From: Erythrobacter ani
GTDB lineage: Bacteria > Pseudomonadota > Alphaproteobacteria > Sphingomonadales > Sphingomonadaceae
Reading direction: 5' to 3'
DNA length: 64,000 nt
Assembly (NCBI RefSeq): GCF_019204025.1
Contig: NZ_JAGSPB010000002.1
Span: 682,001 to 746,000, forward strand
In this document: piece after piece, positions 57,400-64,000 of the stretch
How positions within the stretch are numbered: the stretch's first letter is position 1
Layout of the letters: each line of letters starts with the position of its first letter
The notes under the pieces: generated by a model
Told to the model about the DNA's origin: nothing
Seen by the model: the letters and a program-made list of their open reading frames with translations, nothing else
The model's database searches: none
Made by a program: the position numbers and the translations under genes

Positions 57400-58227
57400 A
57401 TGCAGCTCACACCGATGGCACCCAAATGCGGGGTCGAAATTTCAGGCGTTTCGCTGGCCGATTGCACAGATGCCGAGATGCAGGACATCAAGCAGGCGAT
57501 CTACGAACACGGGGTTGCGATCTTCCGCGATCAGGACTTTTCTCCCGAAGATCACATTAAATTCGGCAAACGCTGGGGCGGGATCGACATCAACAACTAT
57601 TTTCCGCTGCAAGAAGATTACGGCGAGATCGCAGTGGTCAAAAAGGAAGCCGATCAGGCGACCAATATCGGCGGGGCGTGGCATACCGACCATTCCTACG
57701 ATCAGATACCGGCCATGGGATCGGTGCTGGTTGCGCGCGAGCTTCCTCCGCAGGGAGGTGACACCGAATGGGCGCATATGGGCGCGGCTTACGATGCACT
57801 GCCTGATGATCTGAAAGACGAGATTGAGGACCTGGAAGCGTTCCATACCGCCGATCACGTCTACAAGGCCGACGGCCTTTATGCGCAGACCGATATGGGC
57901 AAGAGCCTGCGCGGGCAGGATATGAAGACCGGGGCCGTCCATCCGGTGGTCATCCGTCACCCGCTTACGGGTCGAAAACTGCTCTATGTAAACACGGCTT
58001 TTACGATCAACTTTGTCGGCCGGACGCGCGAGGAAAGCCTGCCGCTGCTTCAGCGCCTGTGCGACGCTGCCTTAACAGGCGATAACCAGTGCCGCCTGCA
58101 GTGGAAGCTCGGGACAGTCGCGATCTGGGACAACCGGACCACGTGGCATAACGCGATCAACGATTATCAGGGCCACCGCCGCGAGATGCACCGGATTACT
58201 CTATCCGGTGACGCGCTGGCCGCTTAA
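57400..58227 (+). CDS. TauD/TfdA-family alpha-ketoglutarate dioxygenase
   Basis: The 275-residue protein is a non-heme Fe(II)/2-oxoglutarate oxygenase. The iron ligands are His95 and Asp97 in WHTDHSYD and a distal His250 in TTWHNAI; Arg261 probably binds 2-oxoglutarate. The ATG at 57400 has a strong GGAGGAGAGG ribosome site. The substrate is unknown; family members use taurine, aryloxyacids or other carboxylates. It is divergent from atpH and convergent with the protease. Confidence 0.92.
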   Translation: MQLTPMAPKCGVEISGVSLADCTDAEMQDIKQAIYEHGVAIFRDQDFSPEDHIKFGKRWGGIDINNYFPLQEDYGEIAVVKKEADQATNIGGAWHTDHSYDQIPAMGSVLVARELPPQGGDTEWAHMGAAYDALPDDLKDEIEDLEAFHTADHVYKADGLYAQTDMGKSLRGQDMKTGAVHPVVIRHPLTGRKLLYVNTAFTINFVGRTREESLPLLQRLCDAALTGDNQCRLQWKLGTVAIWDNRTTWHNAINDYQGHRREMHRITLSGDALAA

Positions 58228-58238
58228 TCGGCTGAACC

Positions 58239-59834
58239 CTATTCCTCGCCGCCCGCGCTCGGTGCGGCAGCGGCCTCGCAGGTGTAAACGAGGCGTTCAT
58301 TGGGCCTGCTTGGCAATTGCGCCAGCACGCCCGATTGCTGCTCGCCCAGGATACGCGCTGCATCGAGCACTCCGCACGCGGGCGGCGTATAGGCGCTGCG
58401 GATCTCGCGCGCTGCTTGCATTGTGGCCCGGCTCAGCAAGTAACGTTCGGTGCGGAAAATCCGTGTCTGCGGGTCGTACGTGTTGATCGAGACGGCCGCC
58501 TCGTCATTCGGGACAAGGACGCGCGACCATTCGCCATTGTTCATGCCGTATTGCGTGCGCCCGTTGACGCAGCCATCGGCGGCCCAATCGAACTCCACAT
58601 CGTCGGTCCGCGCACCGGTGATACGGCTGCGTTCCGGCACGAGCGTGCAGATCAGCGTGCCATCACCCGCGAGCGAGATGGGCTGTGTCCCTTCGCCGCC
58701 ATTCAACTCCAATTCTTCGAGAGCGGCTGCCACTCGGTCCTCGATCTCGCTGTAGCCAGGGCGGGTGATCCAGATCAGGATTGTCCCGATAATTGCAGCA
58801 CCGGCAATACCGGCAGCGATCATGGTGCGCGCCTGTGCCTTTGCATCGGCTTCGGTTTCCGACCGGGACTGCTGGCGCAGCTGGATCGCGGCGTAGCCCG
58901 ATCCGATGGCGACGAGGAGCAGAATCACCGCCATCGCCATCGCGTTGTCGCGTTCTTCCATGACCGCCATTTGTGCTGCCAGCCGCGCATCGGCGCGGGC
59001 TTCACGCATTTCATCCTCGCGAGCTTCCAGCAGCGCGCGAGCATCGGCCCTTTCGGCCTCGAAGCGGGCACGTTCGGCAGCGTTGAGCTCGTCGATCGAG
59101 CGGCACGGAAGAGCGTTGGTCTGCGGCTCAATTTCGTTGGCGCGCAGAAAGGGAAGCAATTCGCGAAGACTCACCGCAAAATAGAACTCGGCATCCGACC
59201 CGTTGGAATCCGCACCGAAAGAATTCACGCCCAAGACACGCCCACATCCGTCCAGCAACGGACCTCCCGAGTTTCCGCGTGCAATCGGTGCGGTGTGCAG
59301 GATCGTGTCGAATTGGCGGCTCGGTCTCTCACCTGAAAGGAAGCCGCGGCTTTTCACCGGCGGCTGCGCGTTGAAGATGTCGCTGATTTCCAGTCCCTGC
59401 GCCAGATCGACATTCATCGGGTAGCCAACCGCGGACACTTCACCCAAATTCGCACCGACCCCGCCGGCGATCGTCAGGGGCGGGAGGGTCATGGCATCAT
59501 CGGCAATCTCGATCAGAGCCAGGTCATTGCGCGGGCTGACCGCCAGCGCACGGGCGAATGCGCCATTGTCGCCTTCGCTGGGCACGATACCGATCCGCAG
59601 CGTATCGTCCTGCAAGGCTTCGCGGATAACATGTGCATTGGTGACAATCTTGGTCGGTGTAACGGCAAAACCGCTACCGTGCGTCACCGGTACCAATTCA
59701 TCGCCATTCTGGCTTATGATGACGACCCGCACGACGCCGCGCGATGCAGCTTCTACATCGCCCGCGTCGGCAAGGGCCTGCGGCGCGATCAGCAATGCTA
59801 GCAGTGCTGCGAAAATGTGCGTCAATCTCTTCAT
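58239..59834 (-). CDS. Membrane trypsin-like serine protease with coiled coil
   Basis: The 531-residue protein has a signal peptide (to about 22) and then a trypsin-like domain: His68 (NAHVI), Asp104 (NDLALIEI) and Ser189 (RGNSGGPLLD). A charged, heptad-like helix runs from about 248 to 297 ([20 protein letters not shown]), followed by two hydrophobic spans at about 299-317 and 337-357. A cysteine-bearing C-terminal domain of about 170 residues, of no recognised family, completes it. The start at 59834 is chosen because it begins the signal peptide; the longer frame lacks one. PDZ domains are absent. Confidence 0.86.
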   Translation of the reverse strand: MKRLTHIFAALLALLIAPQALADAGDVEAASRGVVRVVIISQNGDELVPVTHGSGFAVTPTKIVTNAHVIREALQDDTLRIGIVPSEGDNGAFARALAVSPRNDLALIEIADDAMTLPPLTIAGGVGANLGEVSAVGYPMNVDLAQGLEISDIFNAQPPVKSRGFLSGERPSRQFDTILHTAPIARGNSGGPLLDGCGRVLGVNSFGADSNGSDAEFYFAVSLRELLPFLRANEIEPQTNALPCRSIDELNAAERARFEAERADARALLEAREDEMREARADARLAAQMAVMEERDNAMAMAVILLLVAIGSGYAAIQLRQQSRSETEADAKAQARTMIAAGIAGAAIIGTILIWITRPGYSEIEDRVAAALEELELNGGEGTQPISLAGDGTLICTLVPERSRITGARTDDVEFDWAADGCVNGRTQYGMNNGEWSRVLVPNDEAAVSINTYDPQTRIFRTERYLLSRATMQAAREIRSAYTPPACGVLDAARILGEQQSGVLAQLPSRPNERLVYTCEAAAAPSAGGEE

Positions 59835-59915
59835 CGCGGCGGTCTTTACGCAATGCGGGTCATTGACCGCAAGCTTCGGGATGCGCTGAAACCCCGCTTG
59901 TGACAAAAGCGGCGC

Positions 59916-60959
59916 ATGATTGATACCGGGAAGCTCACCGACGAAGAACGCTGGCAGATCGCGCTCGCCAAGGATCGCCGATTTGACGGGGCATTCGTTA
60001 CCGGGGTGCATTCGACAGGCATTTATTGTCGGCCAAGCTGCCCGGCGCGCGCGCCCTTGCGCAAGAACGTGCGCTTTTACAGGAGTGCTGCCGACGCCGA
60101 AGCCGCTGGACTGCGAGCGTGCAAGCGTTGCTCTCCGAATACCCAAAGCGCCGAGGAAGCGTCCGTTTTGGCTGCGATTTCTGCGATACGTTCGGACGGC
60201 GCGAAAACGCTCGCCGAGCTGGCAGACCTGACGGGCTATTCACCGACGCATTTCCAGCGGCTCTTCAAGCGCACGGTAGGGCTATCGCCTGCCGCCTTTG
60301 CAAGGGCCCTGCGCGAAGAACGTGTTCGAGGTGCTCTCGAAACCGGTGCAACTGTTACCGATGCACTCTATAATGCGGGCTATTCCGCGCCCTCGCGCTT
60401 TTATGCGGATACGAAAGGACGGTTGGGTATGGAGGCAAGCGATTGGCGCGACGGCGGAAAGGGGCGAACCGTGCATTGGAGCGTCATTGAAACCTCGCTC
60501 GGCGAAATGCTTGTGGCCGCGACGGACAAGGGTGTTTGCTGCCTAGCATTCGGCGAGGGTGAGGCGGAGCTGCGCGCGCGTTTTCCCAAAGCGGAGCTGA
60601 TCAAGGCCGGTGACGAATTCAGAGCCTTGTTCCAAAAAGTGGTCGCGGCAGTCGAAGAACCATCGAGCGACGTCTCGGCGATCCCGCTTGATGTGAAGGG
60701 GACTGCCTTCCAGCAGCGCGTTTGGCAGGCGCTCAGAGCAATTCCAGCGGGAGAAACCCGAAGCTACGGCGATCTTGCCGCCGCGCTCGGCAATCCAAAA
60801 GCCAGCCGCGCGGTCGGCGGCGCAAACGGGGCAAACAAGATTGCCGTGCTGATACCGTGTCACCGTGTGGTGCAGGCCGATGGCTCGCTGGGCGGCTATG
60901 CCTATGGTCCGCAGATCAAAGCGGAACTGCTCAAACGCGAAAGCGAGGAAAAGTCATGA
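59916..60959 (+). CDS. ada: Ada-type bifunctional DNA repair/regulatory methyltransferase
   Basis: The 347-residue protein has the three Ada parts. The N-terminal zinc domain has cysteines 38, 42, 69 and 72; Cys38 is the phosphotriester acceptor. An AraC-type HTH lies at about 85-170 (LAELADLTGYSPTHFQRLFKRTVGLSPAAF, in parts). The C-terminal O6-methylguanine transferase has the PCHRV active site with Cys315. It overlaps the next gene by 4 nt. Methylation of Cys38 would turn it into an activator of the adaptive response (known for E. coli Ada). Confidence 0.94.
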   Translation: MIDTGKLTDEERWQIALAKDRRFDGAFVTGVHSTGIYCRPSCPARAPLRKNVRFYRSAADAEAAGLRACKRCSPNTQSAEEASVLAAISAIRSDGAKTLAELADLTGYSPTHFQRLFKRTVGLSPAAFARALREERVRGALETGATVTDALYNAGYSAPSRFYADTKGRLGMEASDWRDGGKGRTVHWSVIETSLGEMLVAATDKGVCCLAFGEGEAELRARFPKAELIKAGDEFRALFQKVVAAVEEPSSDVSAIPLDVKGTAFQQRVWQALRAIPAGETRSYGDLAAALGNPKASRAVGGANGANKIAVLIPCHRVVQADGSLGGYAYGPQIKAELLKRESEEKS

Positions 60960-61702
60960 ATAAAGGTGATTTTGCAGCGTTGCATGACAGTGCCGATCCC
61001 CTGATCCTCTTCAACATCTGGGACGCGGGCAGCGCGAAAGCCGTGGCCAAGGCGGGAGCGAAGGCAATTGCGACTGGAAGCGCGTCGCTGGCCGGATCGC
61101 AAGGGTATGACGATGGCGAGCACATTCCGTTTGCTCGGGTGGTCGATACGGCCAAGCAAATCACTGAAGCGGTCGATCTGCCGATATCGGTCGATATCGA
61201 AGCCGGTTTCGCGACCAACCTCGCAGACCTTGGCCACAATGCCGCCGCTTTACGCGATGTCGGCGTGATCGGCTGCAATCTCGAAGATCGATTAATCCGG
61301 CCCGGCGGCTTGCGCTCGGTTGACGAACAGGCCGAGCGCATCGCCACGATCAACAGAGAAGGGCTGTTCGTGAATGCGCGCACTGATACTTTTCTTGGCC
61401 CGTGGATGGCCGGTGAAGACCCGAACCGCGCTGAGCTCGTCGATGCAGCGATCGAGCGCGCGTCGATCTATCGCACAGCCGGGGCGGGTTGCTTCTTCAT
61501 TCCGGGATTGAGCGATCCGGCTCTCATCGCGCGGCTATGCGAAGCCGTCGAGTTGCCGATAAACGTCATGCGGCTACCGGGAATGGCTAATAATGCCGAG
61601 CTTGCGAAGCTCGGGGTCGCGCGGATCAGCTATGGACCGGGGCCTTGGAGAAGCGCGATGGCGCAGATCGAAGATGCCGCGAGGACGGTGTTTGCCACCT
61701 AA
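60956..61702 (+). CDS. Isocitrate lyase/PEP mutase-family enzyme
   Basis: The 248-residue protein is a phosphoenolpyruvate mutase/carboxyvinyl-carboxyphosphonate-type TIM-barrel enzyme: FNIWDAGSAKAVAKAGAKAI, the metal-binding SVDIEAGF, GCNLEDRLI and NARTDTFL. These enzymes break or form C-C or C-P bonds; the conserved cysteine of isocitrate lyase is not apparent. It overlaps ada by 4 nt and is convergent with the GST gene, whose stop overlaps its own. The substrate is unknown. Confidence 0.88.
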   Translation: MNKGDFAALHDSADPLILFNIWDAGSAKAVAKAGAKAIATGSASLAGSQGYDDGEHIPFARVVDTAKQITEAVDLPISVDIEAGFATNLADLGHNAAALRDVGVIGCNLEDRLIRPGGLRSVDEQAERIATINREGLFVNARTDTFLGPWMAGEDPNRAELVDAAIERASIYRTAGAGCFFIPGLSDPALIARLCEAVELPINVMRLPGMANNAELAKLGVARISYGPGPWRSAMAQIEDAARTVFAT

Positions 61703-62331
61703 TCCAGCTTGGGCGTGAATCCCGGTTCGGCCTTCGCCATCGCCGCCCGATACGCCTCCCGCGCACCGATGCGTTGGAGGTAGGCTTTCAGGTTGGGCAG
61801 GTGGTCGATGGTCATACCGTTGAAGGCGCGGCTAGTCGTTAGCTGAAACACCATCATGATGTCGGCGGTCGTCAGCTGCTTGCCCCCGAAATAGTCGGCC
61901 TCTCCCAGCCGTCGTTCAATTTGCGACCACGCATTGGTAATCCGTTTGGCGAGTGGCGGCGGCATCTCCGCACCAACGGCACCGACAGCGATCTGCATCA
62001 TTCCGTTGGTCATGAACGTCGCATTGGCAAAGTGAAACCAATAGAGATGATCGGCAAAGTCGGCCTTGTCGGCGCCGGGCGCGAGCGCTTTATCGGGTGC
62101 ATATTTGCCGACTATATATTCGACGATTGCTCCGCTTTCACCGAGTTTCAGGTCGCCATCCTCGATTACCGGTGCGATTTCCATAGGATGGATCGCCTTG
62201 AGTTCAGGCGGCGCGAGCCGCGTCTCGGGATCGCGATTGTAGAGCTTGAGATCGTAGTCGAGGCCCAATTCCTCGCACAGCCAGACGATGCGTTCGGATT
62301 GCGAGATACGCAGGTGGTGGACGGTCAGCAT
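61699..62331 (-). CDS. Glutathione S-transferase family protein
   Basis: The 210-residue protein has an N-terminal thioredoxin-like domain (HHLRISQSERIVWLCEELGL, then PVIEDGDLKLGESGAIVEYI with the gamma-glutamyl Glu-Ser pair) and a C-terminal helical domain. A serine in RISQSERI is in the catalytic position of the N-terminal helix, as in many bacterial GSTs. It is co-directional with the photolyase gene, 15 bp after it. Confidence 0.9.
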   Translation of the reverse strand: MLTVHHLRISQSERIVWLCEELGLDYDLKLYNRDPETRLAPPELKAIHPMEIAPVIEDGDLKLGESGAIVEYIVGKYAPDKALAPGADKADFADHLYWFHFANATFMTNGMMQIAVGAVGAEMPPPLAKRITNAWSQIERRLGEADYFGGKQLTTADIMMVFQLTTSRAFNGMTIDHLPNLKAYLQRIGAREAYRAAMAKAEPGFTPKLD

Positions 62332-62346
62332 GTCTGGAAACTCCCT

Positions 62347-63915
62347 CTACTCGTTACGCGCCCAGCTCTTATCGGCGGAGGTAAGGCTGTCGAGGAAATT
62401 CTGTGCGCTGTCGAGGTAGGCCTGTTTCTTGTCGTCATCCATCCTGTCCCAGTTCGAATAGATGCGTCCCACGCGGCGGTTGCTTTCCAGCCGGTCGCGG
62501 TGGCGGTCCATAAAATGCCAATAAAGCGGGTTGAAGGGGCAGGCGCCTTCGCCGGTTTTCTTGCTGACCGAATAGGTGCAGTCCTTGCAGTAATTCGACA
62601 TCCTGTTGATGTAATTTCCGCTTGCTGCATAAGGTTTGGTCGCGAGCTTGCCGCCATCGGTGTACAGGATCATCGCAGAGACATTGGGCAATTCCACCCA
62701 CTGATAGGCATCGGCATAGACGGCGAGATACCAGTCCTGCACGTCGCGAGGGTTGATTCCTGCAAGCAGACAGAAATTGCCAAGGACCATCAGGCGCTGG
62801 ATATGGTGCGCGTGCGCATTCTGCCGCGTCGAGCGGATGCAGTCCGAAAGGCATCGCATGTCGGTTTCGCCGGTCCAGAAAAACTCGGGAAGCGCGCGCT
62901 GGGCATTCAGTTTGTTATCGCTTTCCAGCCCCGGCATGTGCAGCCAGTAGAAGCCGCGAATGTATTCTCGCCAACCGATGATCTGGCGAATGAAACCCTC
63001 AACCGAATTGATTGGAGCCTTGCCGTCCTTGTACGCTTGTTCGGCCCGCTGGCACAGCTCCAATGGATCGAGCAGCCCGCAATTGATACTGGTCGACAGC
63101 ATCGAATGATACATGTCGTCCTCGCCGTGGACCATCGCATCCTGGTATGGACCGAATTTCTCGATCCGCTCGGCGAAGAAGGCATCGGCCGCCTTTTCGG
63201 CTTCGTCGCGGGTGACTGGCCAGCAGAACGGTTCGAGATCGCCGAAGTGATCGCCGAATTCGTCCGCCACCAATTCGATGACTTCGCGGGTGATCGCGTC
63301 CGGTTCGAACTTGGGTACGGGAGGCGGATCCATCTCCTCTTTCGGAGGTTCGCGGTTCTGCTTGTCGTAATTCCAGTCGCCGCCCTCCGGTTTCCCGTCT
63401 CCCGTGATCAGAATACCCGTCTTGCGGCGCATTTCGCGGTAGAAATGTTCCATTGTCAGGTGCTTGCGGTCCTCGGCCCAGTCGCGAAATTCCTGGTGCG
63501 AGCAAAGGAAGCGGTCATCCGGCAGGATCTCGACATCGCATGCGAATTTGTCTGGCCATTCCTCGATCGCTTGCTGCACGCGCCATTCACTCGCTTCGGT
63601 GATCTGGATTGCGCGCGGATCGCGGCGTTCGACGGCGCGGGCGACTTCGCCGGTGAAGCTGCCGGAATTGCCATCATCGTCGAGCTTGATGTAGTCGACG
63701 CTCCAGCCCGCGTAGCACAGATCGGCAGCAAAGTGCCGCATCGCAGAAAACAGCAGTACGATCTTCTGCTTGTGATGTTTGACGTAGGTCGCTTCATCCC
63801 AGACCTCCATCATCAGGATGACGGTATCGTCCTTGGTCCGGCCACGCAGCGAGGGAAGCGTGCGCGTCAGTTGATCGCCCAGAATGGGTACAAGTATTGG
63901 ATTCTCGCAAGCCAT
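62347..63915 (-). CDS. FeS-type bacterial photolyase/cryptochrome (PhrB/CryB family)
   Basis: The 522-residue protein matches FeS-BCP enzymes, which repair (6-4) or related photoproducts with a 4Fe-4S cluster, FAD and a lumazine antenna. NPILVPILGDQL, the MHFEHxYRE-like HLTMEHFYREMRRK stretch and the FeS cysteines are present: NCGLLDP, then YCKDC and GEGACPF downstream. FAD-site residues lie in the region GWREYIRGFYW. The ATG at 63915 is used; the in-frame TTG further upstream is weaker. It is followed by the GST gene, 15 bp away. Confidence 0.93.
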   Translation of the reverse strand: MACENPILVPILGDQLTRTLPSLRGRTKDDTVILMMEVWDEATYVKHHKQKIVLLFSAMRHFAADLCYAGWSVDYIKLDDDGNSGSFTGEVARAVERRDPRAIQITEASEWRVQQAIEEWPDKFACDVEILPDDRFLCSHQEFRDWAEDRKHLTMEHFYREMRRKTGILITGDGKPEGGDWNYDKQNREPPKEEMDPPPVPKFEPDAITREVIELVADEFGDHFGDLEPFCWPVTRDEAEKAADAFFAERIEKFGPYQDAMVHGEDDMYHSMLSTSINCGLLDPLELCQRAEQAYKDGKAPINSVEGFIRQIIGWREYIRGFYWLHMPGLESDNKLNAQRALPEFFWTGETDMRCLSDCIRSTRQNAHAHHIQRLMVLGNFCLLAGINPRDVQDWYLAVYADAYQWVELPNVSAMILYTDGGKLATKPYAASGNYINRMSNYCKDCTYSVSKKTGEGACPFNPLYWHFMDRHRDRLESNRRVGRIYSNWDRMDDDKKQAYLDSAQNFLDSLTSADKSWARNE

Positions 63916-63955
63916 GGGTTCGCAACGCGCCAACCCATTGACCGGTCCCAATTAT

Positions 63956-64000
63956 TCAGACGAAGCTGTAGGGATCAATGTCGACGCCGACGCGCACCCC
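63956..64000 (-). CDS. priA: Primosomal protein N' (PriA), C-terminal end only
   Basis: The last 14 codons of a gene on the - strand read VRVGVDIDPYSFV and stop. The DIDPYSF ending is typical of the PriA helicase C-terminus in alphaproteobacteria, where priA often precedes atpH. The rest lies beyond the window. The assignment rests on this short tail and gene order. Confidence 0.65.
   Translation of the reverse strand, partial: GVRVGVDIDPYSFV

Overview
The window reads as an ordinary chromosomal segment of an alphaproteobacterium of the order Sphingomonadales, most likely family Erythrobacteraceae (Erythrobacter or a relative). The evidence is a circularly permuted two-piece tmRNA gene, a SciP/DUF1153 CtrA-inhibitor homologue, a DUF2794 protein, a large sphingomonad-type TonB-dependent receptor, an F1-only ATP synthase operon and an FeS-type bacterial photolyase. 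Genes are densely packed, with many 1-4 nt stop/start overlaps (ATGA, TGATG, GTGA). No insertion sequence, prophage, CRISPR array, rRNA or tRNA gene was found.

Layout. 1-3.2 kb: edge-truncated lipoprotein, divergent LysR regulator, convergent typA. 3.2-6.9 kb: orphan TonB receptor and RDD membrane protein. 7-12.1 kb: ybbP-ybbA, divergent esterase, and recF. 12.3-13.1 kb: three very small paralogous membrane peptides followed by a translationally coupled PspC-domain protein, with a sigma-54-like promoter in front and a strong terminator behind; this is the most interesting locus in the window. 13.1-16.7 kb: SDR/NUDIX pair and a TPM-TPM-LemA cluster. 16.8-19.1 kb: mscL, acidic lipoprotein, split tmRNA, BLUF blue-light sensor and a small membrane protein. 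19.2-22.7 kb: partial arginine succinyltransferase operon (M20 hydrolase, astA, astB). 22.8-26.4 kb: malate synthase G and an exported amidohydrolase. 26.4-32.1 kb: lptD-surA-pdxA-rsmA envelope/ribosome operon. 32.3-35.5 kb: pepA, a DUF2256 zinc peptide, holC, a lipoprotein, ndk. 35.5-38.8 kb: purM, purN fused to a YjbR/MmcQ-like domain, sulfotransferase. 38.9-42 kb: exported DUF2066-like protein, HdaA-like DnaA homologue, cysE, DUF2794. 42-44.6 kb: two membrane proteins and a (3R)-hydroxyacyl-CoA-dehydrogenase-like SDR with a perfect 18-bp palindrome upstream. 44.7-48.2 kb: gph, glmU-HNH, SOUL protein and sciP. 48.4-52.3 kb: prolyl oligopeptidase and MscS channel. 52.4-57.2 kb: atpHAGDC. 57.4-64 kb: TauD dioxygenase, membrane trypsin-like protease, ada, PEP-mutase-like enzyme, GST, FeS photolyase, and the last 14 codons of priA.

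Themes. Several genes concern envelope integrity (lptD/surA, mscL, MscS, PspC cluster, LemA/TPM, membrane protease). Light and DNA damage form a second theme (BLUF, FeS photolyase, DUF2256, ada, recF). Cell-cycle and replication control (sciP, hdaA-like, holC) is a third. All functions are inferred from motifs and gene order read by eye; no database search was run.
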